Source: Betaproteobacteria bacterium | GTDB lineage: Bacteria; Pseudomonadota; Gammaproteobacteria; Burkholderiales; SG8-39 | Length of the DNA stretch: 7,006 bases | NCBI GenBank assembly: GCA_029858545.1 | Contig: JAOUFA010000189.1 | Location: 1 to 7,006 of the forward strand | Reading direction: 5' to 3' | Shown: positions 1-6,733 of the stretch, in pieces | How positions within the stretch are numbered: position 1 is the stretch's first letter | How the letters are laid out: each line of letters begins with the position of its first letter | The notes under the pieces: model-generated | What the model saw: the letters and a program-made list of their open reading frames with translations, nothing else | Told to the model about the DNA's origin: nothing | The model's database searches: none | Translations under genes and position numbers: made by a program

Positions 1-3000
1 GAGACCGCGCTGAAACGCAAAGTCCCCTTGCCGAGCCTCGATTTCACCCGAAGCTTCAGCATGCCGAGCTTTTCGTCGGGGCGCGCAAAGGCCACGTTCG
101 TGCTGTCCCCCCCCACGGCCTCGAAATATTCGCCCGGCTCGATCTTCAGTTCCACCTGCCGGATCGAGGGATCCATCGCGAAGATTGAGACTGGAACCGA
201 GATTTCTTCCTCGGGGCCGACAACCCGCGGCACGGTGGGAAGGATCATGAGCGGTTGGCGTACGAATACCGACTTGTCGGATGCCCCATAGGCTGCGTCC
301 TTGGCCGCGACCACCATCACCCGCACCGCACCGACGTAGGACGGCAGATCGATGGAGTGCTTGGCGCTCGAACGCGCTTTGAGCTCAAACGGCCCGAGAA
401 AACGCACCACCGGCGGAAAGCGCTTCTTGTCCGCCTTGTTGTCCTCGGCCGTCGCCCCATCCGAACCACCGAGCGCAAGAAGGCGTTCGAGTTCGCCACC
501 ATAGGCGCCGGCGACATCGTCGAACAGATCCCAGGTGGTGACCCCGAGGGCCTCGCGCTTGTAGAAGTGTCCGTGCAGATCGGGCGTCTTGAACCCGGTC
601 AGGCCGAGCAGCCCTTCATCAACCACCGCAAGAGTGTAGGCCATCGCACGGCCGTTTTGCTCCGAGACCTCGACCGAGACCTTCGCTTCCGGCGCCCACT
701 CGTCGGCCGCCTTCACCACCGGCTTGAGACGCGTCGCGGGATCGATCACTTTGATCGGGATCACGCCGTAGAGCCGGATCGGCCGGTCATTCTTCTTCTC
801 CGCATGCGGTTGAATGAGCGTCACGCTGACGTAGACGTTCGGGCTCATGCCCTGTGCGATCGGCAGTTCGAACTGCGTGCGCCCCTTGGCCAGTTCTATC
901 CAGCGGCTATCGATGAGCGCGCTGCCGCTCTCCACGCTCACCAGCGCCCGGCCCTGGCTCGTTTCCGGGAGCTGGATCTTCGCGGTTTCGCCGACCGCGT
1001 ACTCCTGCTTGTCGGAAACGAAACTCAGCGCATTCGCACCCGGCCCGGCCTGCTCCTGGGCACGCCCTGCCCAACCCGGCCAGTCAATGTAGAAAACCTG
1101 CCCCGTGCAATGACCGCCACTCGCATCGCAGGCGCGCACAAGATAGCGTCCCCAGGCCGGGTACTTGATCTCGAATTTCCACTCACCGCGCCCATTCACT
1201 GTACTCACCTGGTTCTTCTGCACCACGCTCGCATGTGAGGCCGTGGCGTACTGCGCCAGCGAGTCGCCTGACTTGTCCCACCACCAGCGCCATTCCACCT
1301 TGTACAGCGTGACTTGAACACTCTTCATCGAGACCGGCTGACCGTCGGCCGACAGGCTCGCCAGTTCGACCGTATGGATCTTGTCGGTGAGCAACATGTT
1401 GCGCGACTGGTCACCCTTAGGAAGCCTGATTCCCAGGTAGCTATCGAACGGAGAATAGGGTACCGAGATCCGGCTCACACTGAACGCACCTCCGCGCTCG
1501 AATACCCGGCTGGTAAACGTCGCCGAGAGCATCCCGGGAGCGTTCTTGCCCGCCGCCAACTCGTGCGATACGTTCGCGAATCCCTGGTTGTCGAGCTTGC
1601 CCTCGAACAGGGTCTCGGGCTCGCCGGAAAATTCACGCGCGGGGTCGTCCCAGATGAAGTCCGCAAAACGCTCGAAGCGGGTCGGCACCGCCGCAAAACG
1701 CGCCTTGATATCCGCATTGAGCCCCCCTGCCGTCGCACCGTTCAACCACTGCCCGAAGAGCTTGCCTCGCAGTGGCTCGGAGGCCTTGAGCAGCGGTTTG
1801 CCAAAATCGAGTTCGACTTTGAGGCGGTTGGGCATCACCGTCTCAACCTTGACGGTGCGCGTAAAGCTCTTGCCGCCGAGGAGCGCTTTCGCAGTCCAAT
1901 CCCCAGTCGGCGCGTCGCTCGCCGTCTTGAGCGTAAAGCGATACATGCCGGCCACCGGTGCGCCGTTAGTCTGCGACTGGATCAGCTGGTTCTTGGGATT
2001 GTAGAACTCGAGCGTAACCGGGTGTCCCGGCGGCAGGCTATGCTCCTTATCCTGCAATACAAAAGTCAGGAAAATCTCGTCGCCTGGCCGCCACACCCCG
2101 CGCTCGCCGTAAATGTATCCCTTGATGCCGCCGACCACCTTCTCGCCGCCGACATCGAAGTGCGATACCGGTAGCGCGACGCCCTCGGTCAGCTTCAGAT
2201 ATCCCTTCTGACCGTCTTTTTCGGCAAGCACATAGAAGGGCTTTCCCGTAGCCTTCAGTTCGGCGAAACCGTCGCCGTCGCTTTCGGCCAGGCCAATCGT
2301 CTGGTTCTGGTAGTTCATCGCGCTAAGCTTCACGCCTCTGGAAGGTTTCGCGCTGCGCAGGTCAGTGGCGACTATGAACAGCCTACCGCGCTGATCGCGC
2401 TTCGCAAGCAGACCGATGTTCGAGGCAAGCAGGTTGCGCGCATCGCGCACGCCCTTGCCAAAACGGAAGTAGGCGTTCTTACAGGGATCCTCGCGGTCGC
2501 GCCATGTGCTCTTGTCGTCGCCGACGCCGAAATACTGCTCGGCGAAATCCCAACTGCTCACGTCGCGATTCGTATGATCATCCTCGTTGTTCAACTTTGG
2601 TTCGACAATCGCGACCTCCGGCTGTTGCGCGCCGGGACATGCGAAAGCCGAGCCCGCGCGATTCACCGAGAGCACAAGGCGGAACATCCCGCCCGGATTG
2701 TCCTTGAACAGCTTGGTAACATCGAATGCATACCGGCCCCACTTGTTCGACTCCGGCGCATTCAGATGGACGGTGCGCCGCCACAGATAGCGACCCACGC
2801 GCCCCAGCTCATGGGCTCCGTCCAGCTTGTTCGCCTGAAGAAACTGCCCCATGTTGTTGTCGAAAACGCGGAACGCCGTCACCTGCACAGACCGTACGTT
2901 GATCGCCTCGAACGACACACTGAGCGTATCGTTGTCCGGAAGGATCACCCCCTTTCCGGAGAAACGTACACGCGGTTTCTCGCTCGAAAAAATGACGGTT

Positions 3001-3989
3001 TCGCGCGCCGCTTTTTCGAGTTTCCCGCCCTTCGTGTTCCGCACCCCGGGTTCCACAGTGACGACGATCTCGCCATCCAGCCCACGATCCGGATACAGTG
3101 CCACTGCGTTGCCCGTGACACGCGCGGTGTAACCGCCTCTGCCCAACCGCACCATCCCCTTGAGGTTCTGTTTCGGGTCGACGCTGTCGGAGAACAGGAT
3201 GCGCACGTACTGCTGCTCCTCGCGCACCGCCTGGATGCTCGTCACCTTAAACGTGTCGCGCGCGGGCACTTCGATATCCCGGTTGCCCTTGTTCTTCACG
3301 CCGATCACCTCGCCATCCCAGGAGAGCTTCAGCGTTTGGGATTCGCTGCCGCGGGCGATACCCGACACGGTGAAATCGTGGTGCCTGCCGTCCCCCGCGT
3401 GCTGCCACTGAATGGCGAGCGGCTTCTCGGCAAGCCTCGCGGCAAGGACCTTTTCCAGTCGCGCGGCTTCCTCCTCGTCAGCGGTCACCACCGAGCCCTT
3501 GAGCAGCATCTCCCGGTCATCGCCTTCCTTCGCGCTCAGGCCGGCGATATTGACATCGATATCCTGCGCGATGACCTGGAAAACGAATTCATATTTCTGC
3601 AGTTTTTCAGGGATTCCAAGCAGGCCCTTGCCGCGCACCGCAACCCGGTAGTGGCGCCCCGCCTGCAAATCGCCCTTGGGCAAGACGACGATTTCGCGCT
3701 CGCTCGCGAATGTCGCGCTTCCGTCAATCGAGGGATCCGATTCGATGAAATCCGCCGCGCTCCTGCCGACCTGCTCCTTGCCGGCGACGTCGCTCACGAA
3801 CACCACGCGCAGCCGAGATTTCCGGGAAACGATTCCGGTGGTGTGCGCGCTGATGAGTTGGCTCCAGGATGCGTCCTGGGGCGGAACTTCGGGCGCCTGC
3901 TTCGGGCCGCTCAGATCGCAACCGACTGCGAGCAGCGCGAGACCGAGACCCGTCAGGACACGAACGACAAATCGCAGATGAAAAGACAT
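1..3989 (-). CDS. Alpha-2-macroglobulin family lipoprotein (C-terminus beyond window)
   Basis: Probable periplasmic, membrane-anchored protease trap of the bacterial alpha-2-macroglobulin family. The frame is open for 1,329 codons from ATG at 3989 to the left edge, so the C-terminus is missing. GGGAGGG at 3998-4004 lies 8 bases upstream of the start. Residues 1-24 form a lipoprotein signal with lipobox LAVGC. Cys24 is followed by Asp25, the +2 residue that in enterobacteria favours inner-membrane retention, as in E. coli YfhM. Residues from about 30 to 620 read as beta-rich N-terminal MG-type domains. The MG2-type motif YGERGVWRPGDE is at 627-638. The bait-region domain spans about 985-1130, with AVVDEGLLGLTGFKTP starting near 1121. 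A polar Gly/Asp/Lys linker at 1174-1190 precedes the A2M core (FPPVVRFLGPF, then VRQPLMILPTVPRVV near 1243). The thioester domain would lie further left, so whether a CxEQ site exists cannot be seen. Family usual length is about 1,600-2,000 residues. Sure of the family, not of the subtype. Confidence 0.93.
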   Translation of the reverse strand, partial: MSFHLRFVVRVLTGLGLALLAVGCDLSGPKQAPEVPPQDASWSQLISAHTTGIVSRKSRLRVVFVSDVAGKEQVGRSAADFIESDPSIDGSATFASEREIVVLPKGDLQAGRHYRVAVRGKGLLGIPEKLQKYEFVFQVIAQDIDVNIAGLSAKEGDDREMLLKGSVVTADEEEAARLEKVLAARLAEKPLAIQWQHAGDGRHHDFTVSGIARGSESQTLKLSWDGEVIGVKNKGNRDIEVPARDTFKVTSIQAVREEQQYVRILFSDSVDPKQNLKGMVRLGRGGYTARVTGNAVALYPDRGLDGEIVVTVEPGVRNTKGGKLEKAARETVIFSSEKPRVRFSGKGVILPDNDTLSVSFEAINVRSVQVTAFRVFDNNMGQFLQANKLDGAHELGRVGRYLWRRTVHLNAPESNKWGRYAFDVTKLFKDNPGGMFRLVLSVNRAGSAFACPGAQQPEVAIVEPKLNNEDDHTNRDVSSWDFAEQYFGVGDDKSTWRDREDPCKNAYFRFGKGVRDARNLLASNIGLLAKRDQRGRLFIVATDLRSAKPSRGVKLSAMNYQNQTIGLAESDGDGFAELKATGKPFYVLAEKDGQKGYLKLTEGVALPVSHFDVGGEKVVGGIKGYIYGERGVWRPGDEIFLTFVLQDKEHSLPPGHPVTLEFYNPKNQLIQSQTNGAPVAGMYRFTLKTASDAPTGDWTAKALLGGKSFTRTVKVETVMPNRLKVELDFGKPLLKASEPLRGKLFGQWLNGATAGGLNADIKARFAAVPTRFERFADFIWDDPAREFSGEPETLFEGKLDNQGFANVSHELAAGKNAPGMLSATFTSRVFERGGAFSVSRISVPYSPFDSYLGIRLPKGDQSRNMLLTDKIHTVELASLSADGQPVSMKSVQVTLYKVEWRWWWDKSGDSLAQYATASHASVVQKNQVSTVNGRGEWKFEIKYPAWGRYLVRACDASGGHCTGQVFYIDWPGWAGRAQEQAGPGANALSFVSDKQEYAVGETAKIQLPETSQGRALVSVESGSALIDSRWIELAKGRTQFELPIAQGMSPNVYVSVTLIQPHAEKKNDRPIRLYGVIPIKVIDPATRLKPVVKAADEWAPEAKVSVEVSEQNGRAMAYTLAVVDEGLLGLTGFKTPDLHGHFYKREALGVTTWDLFDDVAGAYGGELERLLALGGSDGATAEDNKADKKRFPPVVRFLGPFELKARSSAKHSIDLPSYVGAVRVMVVAAKDAAYGASDKSVFVRQPLMILPTVPRVVGPEEEISVPVSIFAMDPSIRQVELKIEPGEYFEAVGGDSTNVAFARPDEKLGMLKLRVKSRLGKGTLRFSAV

Positions 3990-4148
3990 GGCACGGACCC
4001 TCCCGGGAAAGAAATCGGAAGCGCGCGGGTCTACGCCCCCTGCCTGTTGCTCACAGCGTGAATCCGCGAGCGGCGAAATGTCCCTCGCGCGACGCGATGC
4101 CGCCATACGCTCTGCCGCGAACTGCAGAGCGTGTATCCGATCGCCGTG
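3990..4148 (-). other. Intergenic gap between the secreted protein gene and the A2M gene
   Basis: These 159 bases separate the stop of the secreted protein gene from the start of the A2M gene on the same strand. They hold the A2M ribosome-binding site (3998-4004), a perfect 9-bp inverted repeat (4107-4132) and a weaker 6-bp one (4065-4070 with 4084-4089, 13-base loop). I see no clear promoter and no open frame with a gene-like start. The two genes may be co-transcribed, but the gap is long enough for a separate promoter. Confidence 0.5.
4107..4132 (-). repeat. Perfect 9-bp inverted repeat, possible mRNA stem-loop
   Basis: ACGCTCTGC (4107-4115) and GCAGAGCGT (4124-4132) are exact reverse complements separated by an 8-base loop. 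The element starts 17 bases after the stop codon of the upstream secreted protein gene. No U-tract follows on the minus strand, so it is not a canonical intrinsic terminator. It could protect the 3' end of the upstream message, attenuate read-through into the A2M gene, or be chance in GC-rich DNA. Confidence 0.5.
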
Positions 4149-4892
4149 CTACCAGCGCAACGCGAGCTTCAGGCTGGTGGTACGCGCCGATCCGGTGCGA
4201 TCCACCTCCACGCCGATCGCCGCAAGCAGAAAAGTGACGTTGGCGCCGACGAAGGTCTTGCCCAAGCTCATGCTTTCCGGTGTGAGCGACGCCGGCGCCG
4301 CGGCCGCGTTGCCAAGCGGTGTGCTATCGACCCACACGCGGCCAATGCCCGCATAGGGCTTGAACATCGCGAAACCCTTGGAGATCGAAATATCGAGCGA
4401 CTTGGTCTTGAAATCGAGCTGATCGACACCCGAGAGCTTGGTCATGCTCAGGCGCGCGGCAACCGCCGGCATCGCAAGGCCGCCCTCGAGGAACGCATAG
4501 CGCAGTTCGCCGCCGGTGACTTTGATGTTGGTCCCCGGCACAGAGGTTTGTGCCAAACCAACGTCGATATTGAACGGCAAGCCCTTCTGAACGTGCAACC
4601 GCGGGACGAGCAGCGAAAAAGACGAACCGGTGTTGCCCGTGGCGGCCAGAATCGCCTGCGCATGCGCGAACTGTGTAACGCTCGCATCCAGGCCAACATC
4701 GAACCCGGTGATGCCAAGCGGCTCGGCGGGGCCCAGCGGCTTGTACGACAACGCCGCGCCGAGATCCTCGCTCAAATCCCGGAATGCAGACTGGCCAAGA
4801 GTCTGCACCTGGGTAATACTGTTCGCCGCTTGCGCGGACACGGCACTGATTGCCGCCACAAACACAAAACACGCCTTGAGAACACGCTGCAT
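4149..4892 (-). CDS. Secreted protein, probable outer-membrane beta-barrel of unknown family
   Basis: A 247-residue protein that I cannot assign to a named family. Residues 1-22 are a clear Sec signal peptide: Arg3 and Lys6, a hydrophobic core (ACFVFVAAISAV) and a signal peptidase I site AQA before Ala23. The mature part (about 225 residues) has many stretches alternating hydrophobic and polar residues (for example LDISISKGF, FKPYAGIGRVWV, SLKLALRW) and glycine turns. It ends in an aromatic residue (Trp), as outer-membrane barrels do to engage the BAM machinery, although Phe is more usual. It has no Cys in the mature part and no long helix. The start at 4892 is chosen because AAAGGAA (4898-4904) sits 5 bases upstream and the signal peptide begins there; the frame extends to an ATG at 5108, but that would bury the signal peptide behind 72 residues. 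It precedes the A2M gene on the same strand and may be co-transcribed with it. A periplasmic, non-barrel beta protein is the alternative. Confidence 0.85.
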   Translation of the reverse strand: MQRVLKACFVFVAAISAVSAQAANSITQVQTLGQSAFRDLSEDLGAALSYKPLGPAEPLGITGFDVGLDASVTQFAHAQAILAATGNTGSSFSLLVPRLHVQKGLPFNIDVGLAQTSVPGTNIKVTGGELRYAFLEGGLAMPAVAARLSMTKLSGVDQLDFKTKSLDISISKGFAMFKPYAGIGRVWVDSTPLGNAAAAPASLTPESMSLGKTFVGANVTFLLAAIGVEVDRTGSARTTSLKLALRW

Positions 4893-4897
4893 GATCG

Positions 4898-4904
4898 TTC
4901 CTTT
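4898..4904 (-). promoter_or_regulatory. Ribosome-binding site fixing the start at 4892
   Basis: Read on the minus strand the sequence is AAAGGAA, five bases before the ATG at 4892. It decides between this start and the longer in-frame ATG at 5108, which has no comparable site and would displace the signal peptide. Confidence 0.7.
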
Positions 4905-5038
4905 CTTCACAGTGACAGCATCCAGACCATTCGGTAGGGGCAAGCGATTCGCCGCAGGGATCCATGGTATCGCGTCATAGCGCGGACCCGGCACGCAATT
5001 TATCACGCCACGATGCACCTGGTGGACCGGACGAAGAG

Positions 5039-5051
5039 TTCCGCGCCGGAA
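5039..5051. repeat. Short inverted repeat, 5-bp arms
   Basis: TTCCG (5039-5043) and CGGAA (5047-5051) flank a 3-base centre. It is the first of three adjacent inverted repeats. On its own it is within chance expectation. Confidence 0.3.
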
Positions 5052-5054
5052 GAC

Positions 5055-5073
5055 CGCACGCCCGTTGCGTGCG
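5055..5073. repeat. Perfect 7-bp inverted repeat
   Basis: CGCACGC (5055-5061) and GCGTGCG (5067-5073) are exact reverse complements around the 5-base centre CCGTT. Arm length and centre would suit either a dimeric regulator operator or an RNA hairpin. No U-tract follows on either strand, so it is not an intrinsic terminator. Confidence 0.45.
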
Positions 5074-5090
5074 ATAAGTCCGCACCGCTC

Positions 5091-5106
5091 GTCGCCCTCG
5101 GGCGAC
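5091..5106. repeat. 6-bp inverted repeat with 4-base loop
   Basis: GTCGCC (5091-5096) and GGCGAC (5101-5106) are exact reverse complements around CTCG. It lies 17 bases from the preceding inverted repeat, so the three could fold in series if transcribed. Confidence 0.4.
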
Positions 5107-5179
5107 ATCCGCCGGCAATGCCCTCAGCGAGACACGATTTGACCCGCTTCCCGACGCCCATGACGTGACATATTGCGTA

Positions 5180-5206
5180 TGGACCTGCTTCACCGGGGGC
5201 TAGGAT
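5180..5206 (+). promoter_or_regulatory. Weak sigma70-like promoter candidate for the plus-strand pair
   Basis: TGGACC (5180-5185, 4 of 6 to TTGACA) and TAGGAT (5201-5206, 4 of 6 to TATAAT) are separated by 15 bases, which is shorter than the usual 16-18. Transcription would begin near 5213, leaving a leader of about 80 bases before the ATG at 5294. Nothing better was found upstream; TTGACC at 5139-5144 has no -10 partner at proper spacing. Confidence 0.2.
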
Positions 5207-5283
5207 CGTTGCACTGGCCGCTTTGGCCCGCCTGGCGTCGATCGTGACGCGAGGTTCGAGCAGGTGCAGTTCGACCACGAAGT

Positions 5284-5290
5284 GGGAGGA
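5284..5290 (+). promoter_or_regulatory. Ribosome-binding site fixing the start at 5294
   Basis: GGGAGGA ends three bases before ATG at 5294. It favours this start over the in-frame GTG at 5264, which would add 10 charged residues before the first membrane segment. The spacing is short, matching the similarly close GGGAGG before the next gene at 6730. Confidence 0.7.
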
Positions 5291-5293
5291 AAC

Positions 5294-6733
5294 ATGCAAA
5301 CCGTGGATTTTCTGATGATCTGGCCACAGCAGCCGCTCGCGTCGCTGCTCGCACTCCTTCTGATCGTCATTCCGTTGTTGTACGCCGCCCGCACCCCCGT
5401 GCGCCAACTCTTCCTCCACACCTCACTACTGATCGCCAACCCGCTTCGGCTCGCCGCACGCTGGACAAGTTCCGCGGCGACGCGACTGCAGGAGAGAAAC
5501 CGCGCGGTGCTGTTCGCGCATGGCGCGACCGAAGTAAGGCTCTCGATCGAGCGTGACTTTGAACGCGTGTCAGCAATCGTGCAACGCGATCTTGAAGGCT
5601 ACCCTGCCTTGCAGCGCAAGCTGATGGACGAGATCACGCGCATCGAAGAGGACTACAAGCACTGTGCCGAAGTTCCTCCGCCGCCACCCGAGTGGGTCGC
5701 AGCAGTCGAGGCGGTCGCGAATGTCAAGGCAAGCGGCGACGGAGTCGTCGAAAAAATACTTTCCGACATTCGCGCCTCGCTCGACGGGATCTACAAAAAG
5801 GTACTCAACGAGTATCGTGCCGCCTACCAGGCACGCCACCGCATCCTGCAGAAGTTTCTGCCGTTCTGGCGCAGCGTGGGGCAAAACCTCACCCGCGTCG
5901 AGCGAAGCGTCACCGGACTTCAGGACGGCGCCGCACGCATCGATGCGGGGGTCGCCAAACTGCAGTCGATCTTCTCCGATCCAAAGCGGGCCGAACACGT
6001 GATGACGGTATCGGCCTCAACCCAGTTCTTCATATCAGCACTGGTGATGCTGATCGCGATGGGCGGGGGGTTCGTCAACTTCAAGCTCATTGCGCTGCCG
6101 ATGTCGGCGATGGTCGGAGCCGGCGACTACATCACCGGAAATCTTCTCGCCTCCGAGGTGGCCGCGCTGGTGATCGTCCTGTTCGAGACGCTCATGGGGC
6201 TGTTCCTGCTGGAATCTCTGCGCTTCACACATCTCTTTCCGCTCGGCAATCTCAATGAGAAGATGCGCCGCCGCCTGATGTGGGTATCGCTCACCATCCT
6301 GTTGGTGCTTGCCGGAGTCGAAGTCGCGCTCGCGGTGATGCGAGATGCGATGATTGCCGATCAGACGGCATTCAAGCAAGCACTCGGTGCGGCGGCCAGC
6401 GCAACCGCCGCCGCGACAGCCGACAGTGGCTGGATCGGCAGGATTCCGACCTACGGCCAGATGATTCTTGGTTTTACGCTACCCTTCGCGCTCGCTTTTG
6501 CGGGAATACCGCTCGAATATCTGATTTCCGCCGGGCGTACCGTACTCGGCGTGGGCCTCGTGCTGATGTTGCGCGCCGGCGCCTTCGTGCTGCGCCTGCT
6601 TTCGTTGCTGGCTCGGGAAAGCGGCAAGCTGCTCGCCACCCTTTATGACGTGCTGATCTTCGCGCCGCTCGCGGTCGAACGGCTGTTTACCCGAGGACGG
6701 CAACCTGCAGTACGCACCCGGGAGGCCACATGA
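5294..6733 (+). CDS. Multi-spanning membrane protein with long cytoplasmic helical domain
   Basis: A 479-residue inner-membrane protein of unknown function; I do not recognise the family. A first membrane segment (about 14-32) is followed by Arg-rich sequence (Arg33, 37, 52, 56), which places the next roughly 210 residues in the cytoplasm. That domain (33-244) is charged and predicted helical, probably partly coiled coil, and is broken by five consecutive prolines at 128-132. Further membrane segments lie near 245-268 (with GGG at 257-259), 289-309, 328-349, 388-411 and 415-433, with a possible seventh near 446-461. The cytoplasmic loop at 310-327 is basic (EKMRRR), and an Ala/Thr-rich stretch at 363-376 is likely periplasmic. 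Acidic residues Glu298 and Glu343 fall within membrane segments. The C-terminus is Arg-rich. The stop overlaps the start of the following VWA-like lipoprotein, so the two are likely translated together and may interact. No enzyme motif, Walker box or transporter signature is visible. Confidence 0.9.
   Translation: MQTVDFLMIWPQQPLASLLALLLIVIPLLYAARTPVRQLFLHTSLLIANPLRLAARWTSSAATRLQERNRAVLFAHGATEVRLSIERDFERVSAIVQRDLEGYPALQRKLMDEITRIEEDYKHCAEVPPPPPEWVAAVEAVANVKASGDGVVEKILSDIRASLDGIYKKVLNEYRAAYQARHRILQKFLPFWRSVGQNLTRVERSVTGLQDGAARIDAGVAKLQSIFSDPKRAEHVMTVSASTQFFISALVMLIAMGGGFVNFKLIALPMSAMVGAGDYITGNLLASEVAALVIVLFETLMGLFLLESLRFTHLFPLGNLNEKMRRRLMWVSLTILLVLAGVEVALAVMRDAMIADQTAFKQALGAAASATAAATADSGWIGRIPTYGQMILGFTLPFALAFAGIPLEYLISAGRTVLGVGLVLMLRAGAFVLRLLSLLARESGKLLATLYDVLIFAPLAVERLFTRGRQPAVRTREAT

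Larger units (their letters stand above)
4893..5293. other. Divergent intergenic regulatory region
   Basis: About 400 bases lie between the divergent starts at 4892 (minus) and 5294 (plus). The open frames here (for example minus 4975-5193) give Arg/Ser-rich translations with no gene-like character and are not called. Visible content is the two ribosome-binding sites, three short inverted repeats at 5039-5051, 5055-5073 and 5091-5106, and weak sigma70-like matches only. On the minus strand there are A/T-rich hexamers (GATAAA and TATGAC within 4971-5006), but neither has a good -35 partner at normal spacing. Both transcription units must either initiate here or, less likely, be read from further away. 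Confidence 0.6.

Noticed and set aside
255..1238. Long plus-strand open frame (327 codons), with similar ones at 1314-2174 and 2574-4061
   Set aside because: They are exactly codon-aligned antisense to the A2M gene, are very rich in Arg, His and Leu, and have no domain signature. They are the usual by-product of a GC-rich gene on the other strand.
4990..5003. GGCACG with A/T-rich sequence, resembling a sigma54 (-24/-12) promoter
   Set aside because: The required GC at the -12 position is absent; the bases at that spacing are AT.
4893..5108. N-terminal extension of the minus-strand secreted protein to ATG at 5108
   Set aside because: The extension would add 72 residues before an obvious Sec signal peptide, and a good ribosome-binding site precedes the ATG at 4892.
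5139..5144. TTGACC as a -35 box for the plus-strand pair
   Set aside because: No hexamer resembling TATAAT occurs 16-18 bases downstream.
5003..5419. Minus-strand open frame of 138 codons crossing the start of the plus-strand membrane protein gene
   Set aside because: It overlaps a well-supported gene with its own ribosome-binding site, and its composition is unlike the neighbouring proteins.
5692..6258. Plus-strand open frame of 188 codons inside the membrane protein gene
   Set aside because: It is a different-frame shadow with Arg-rich, non-hydrophobic sequence and no supporting start signal.
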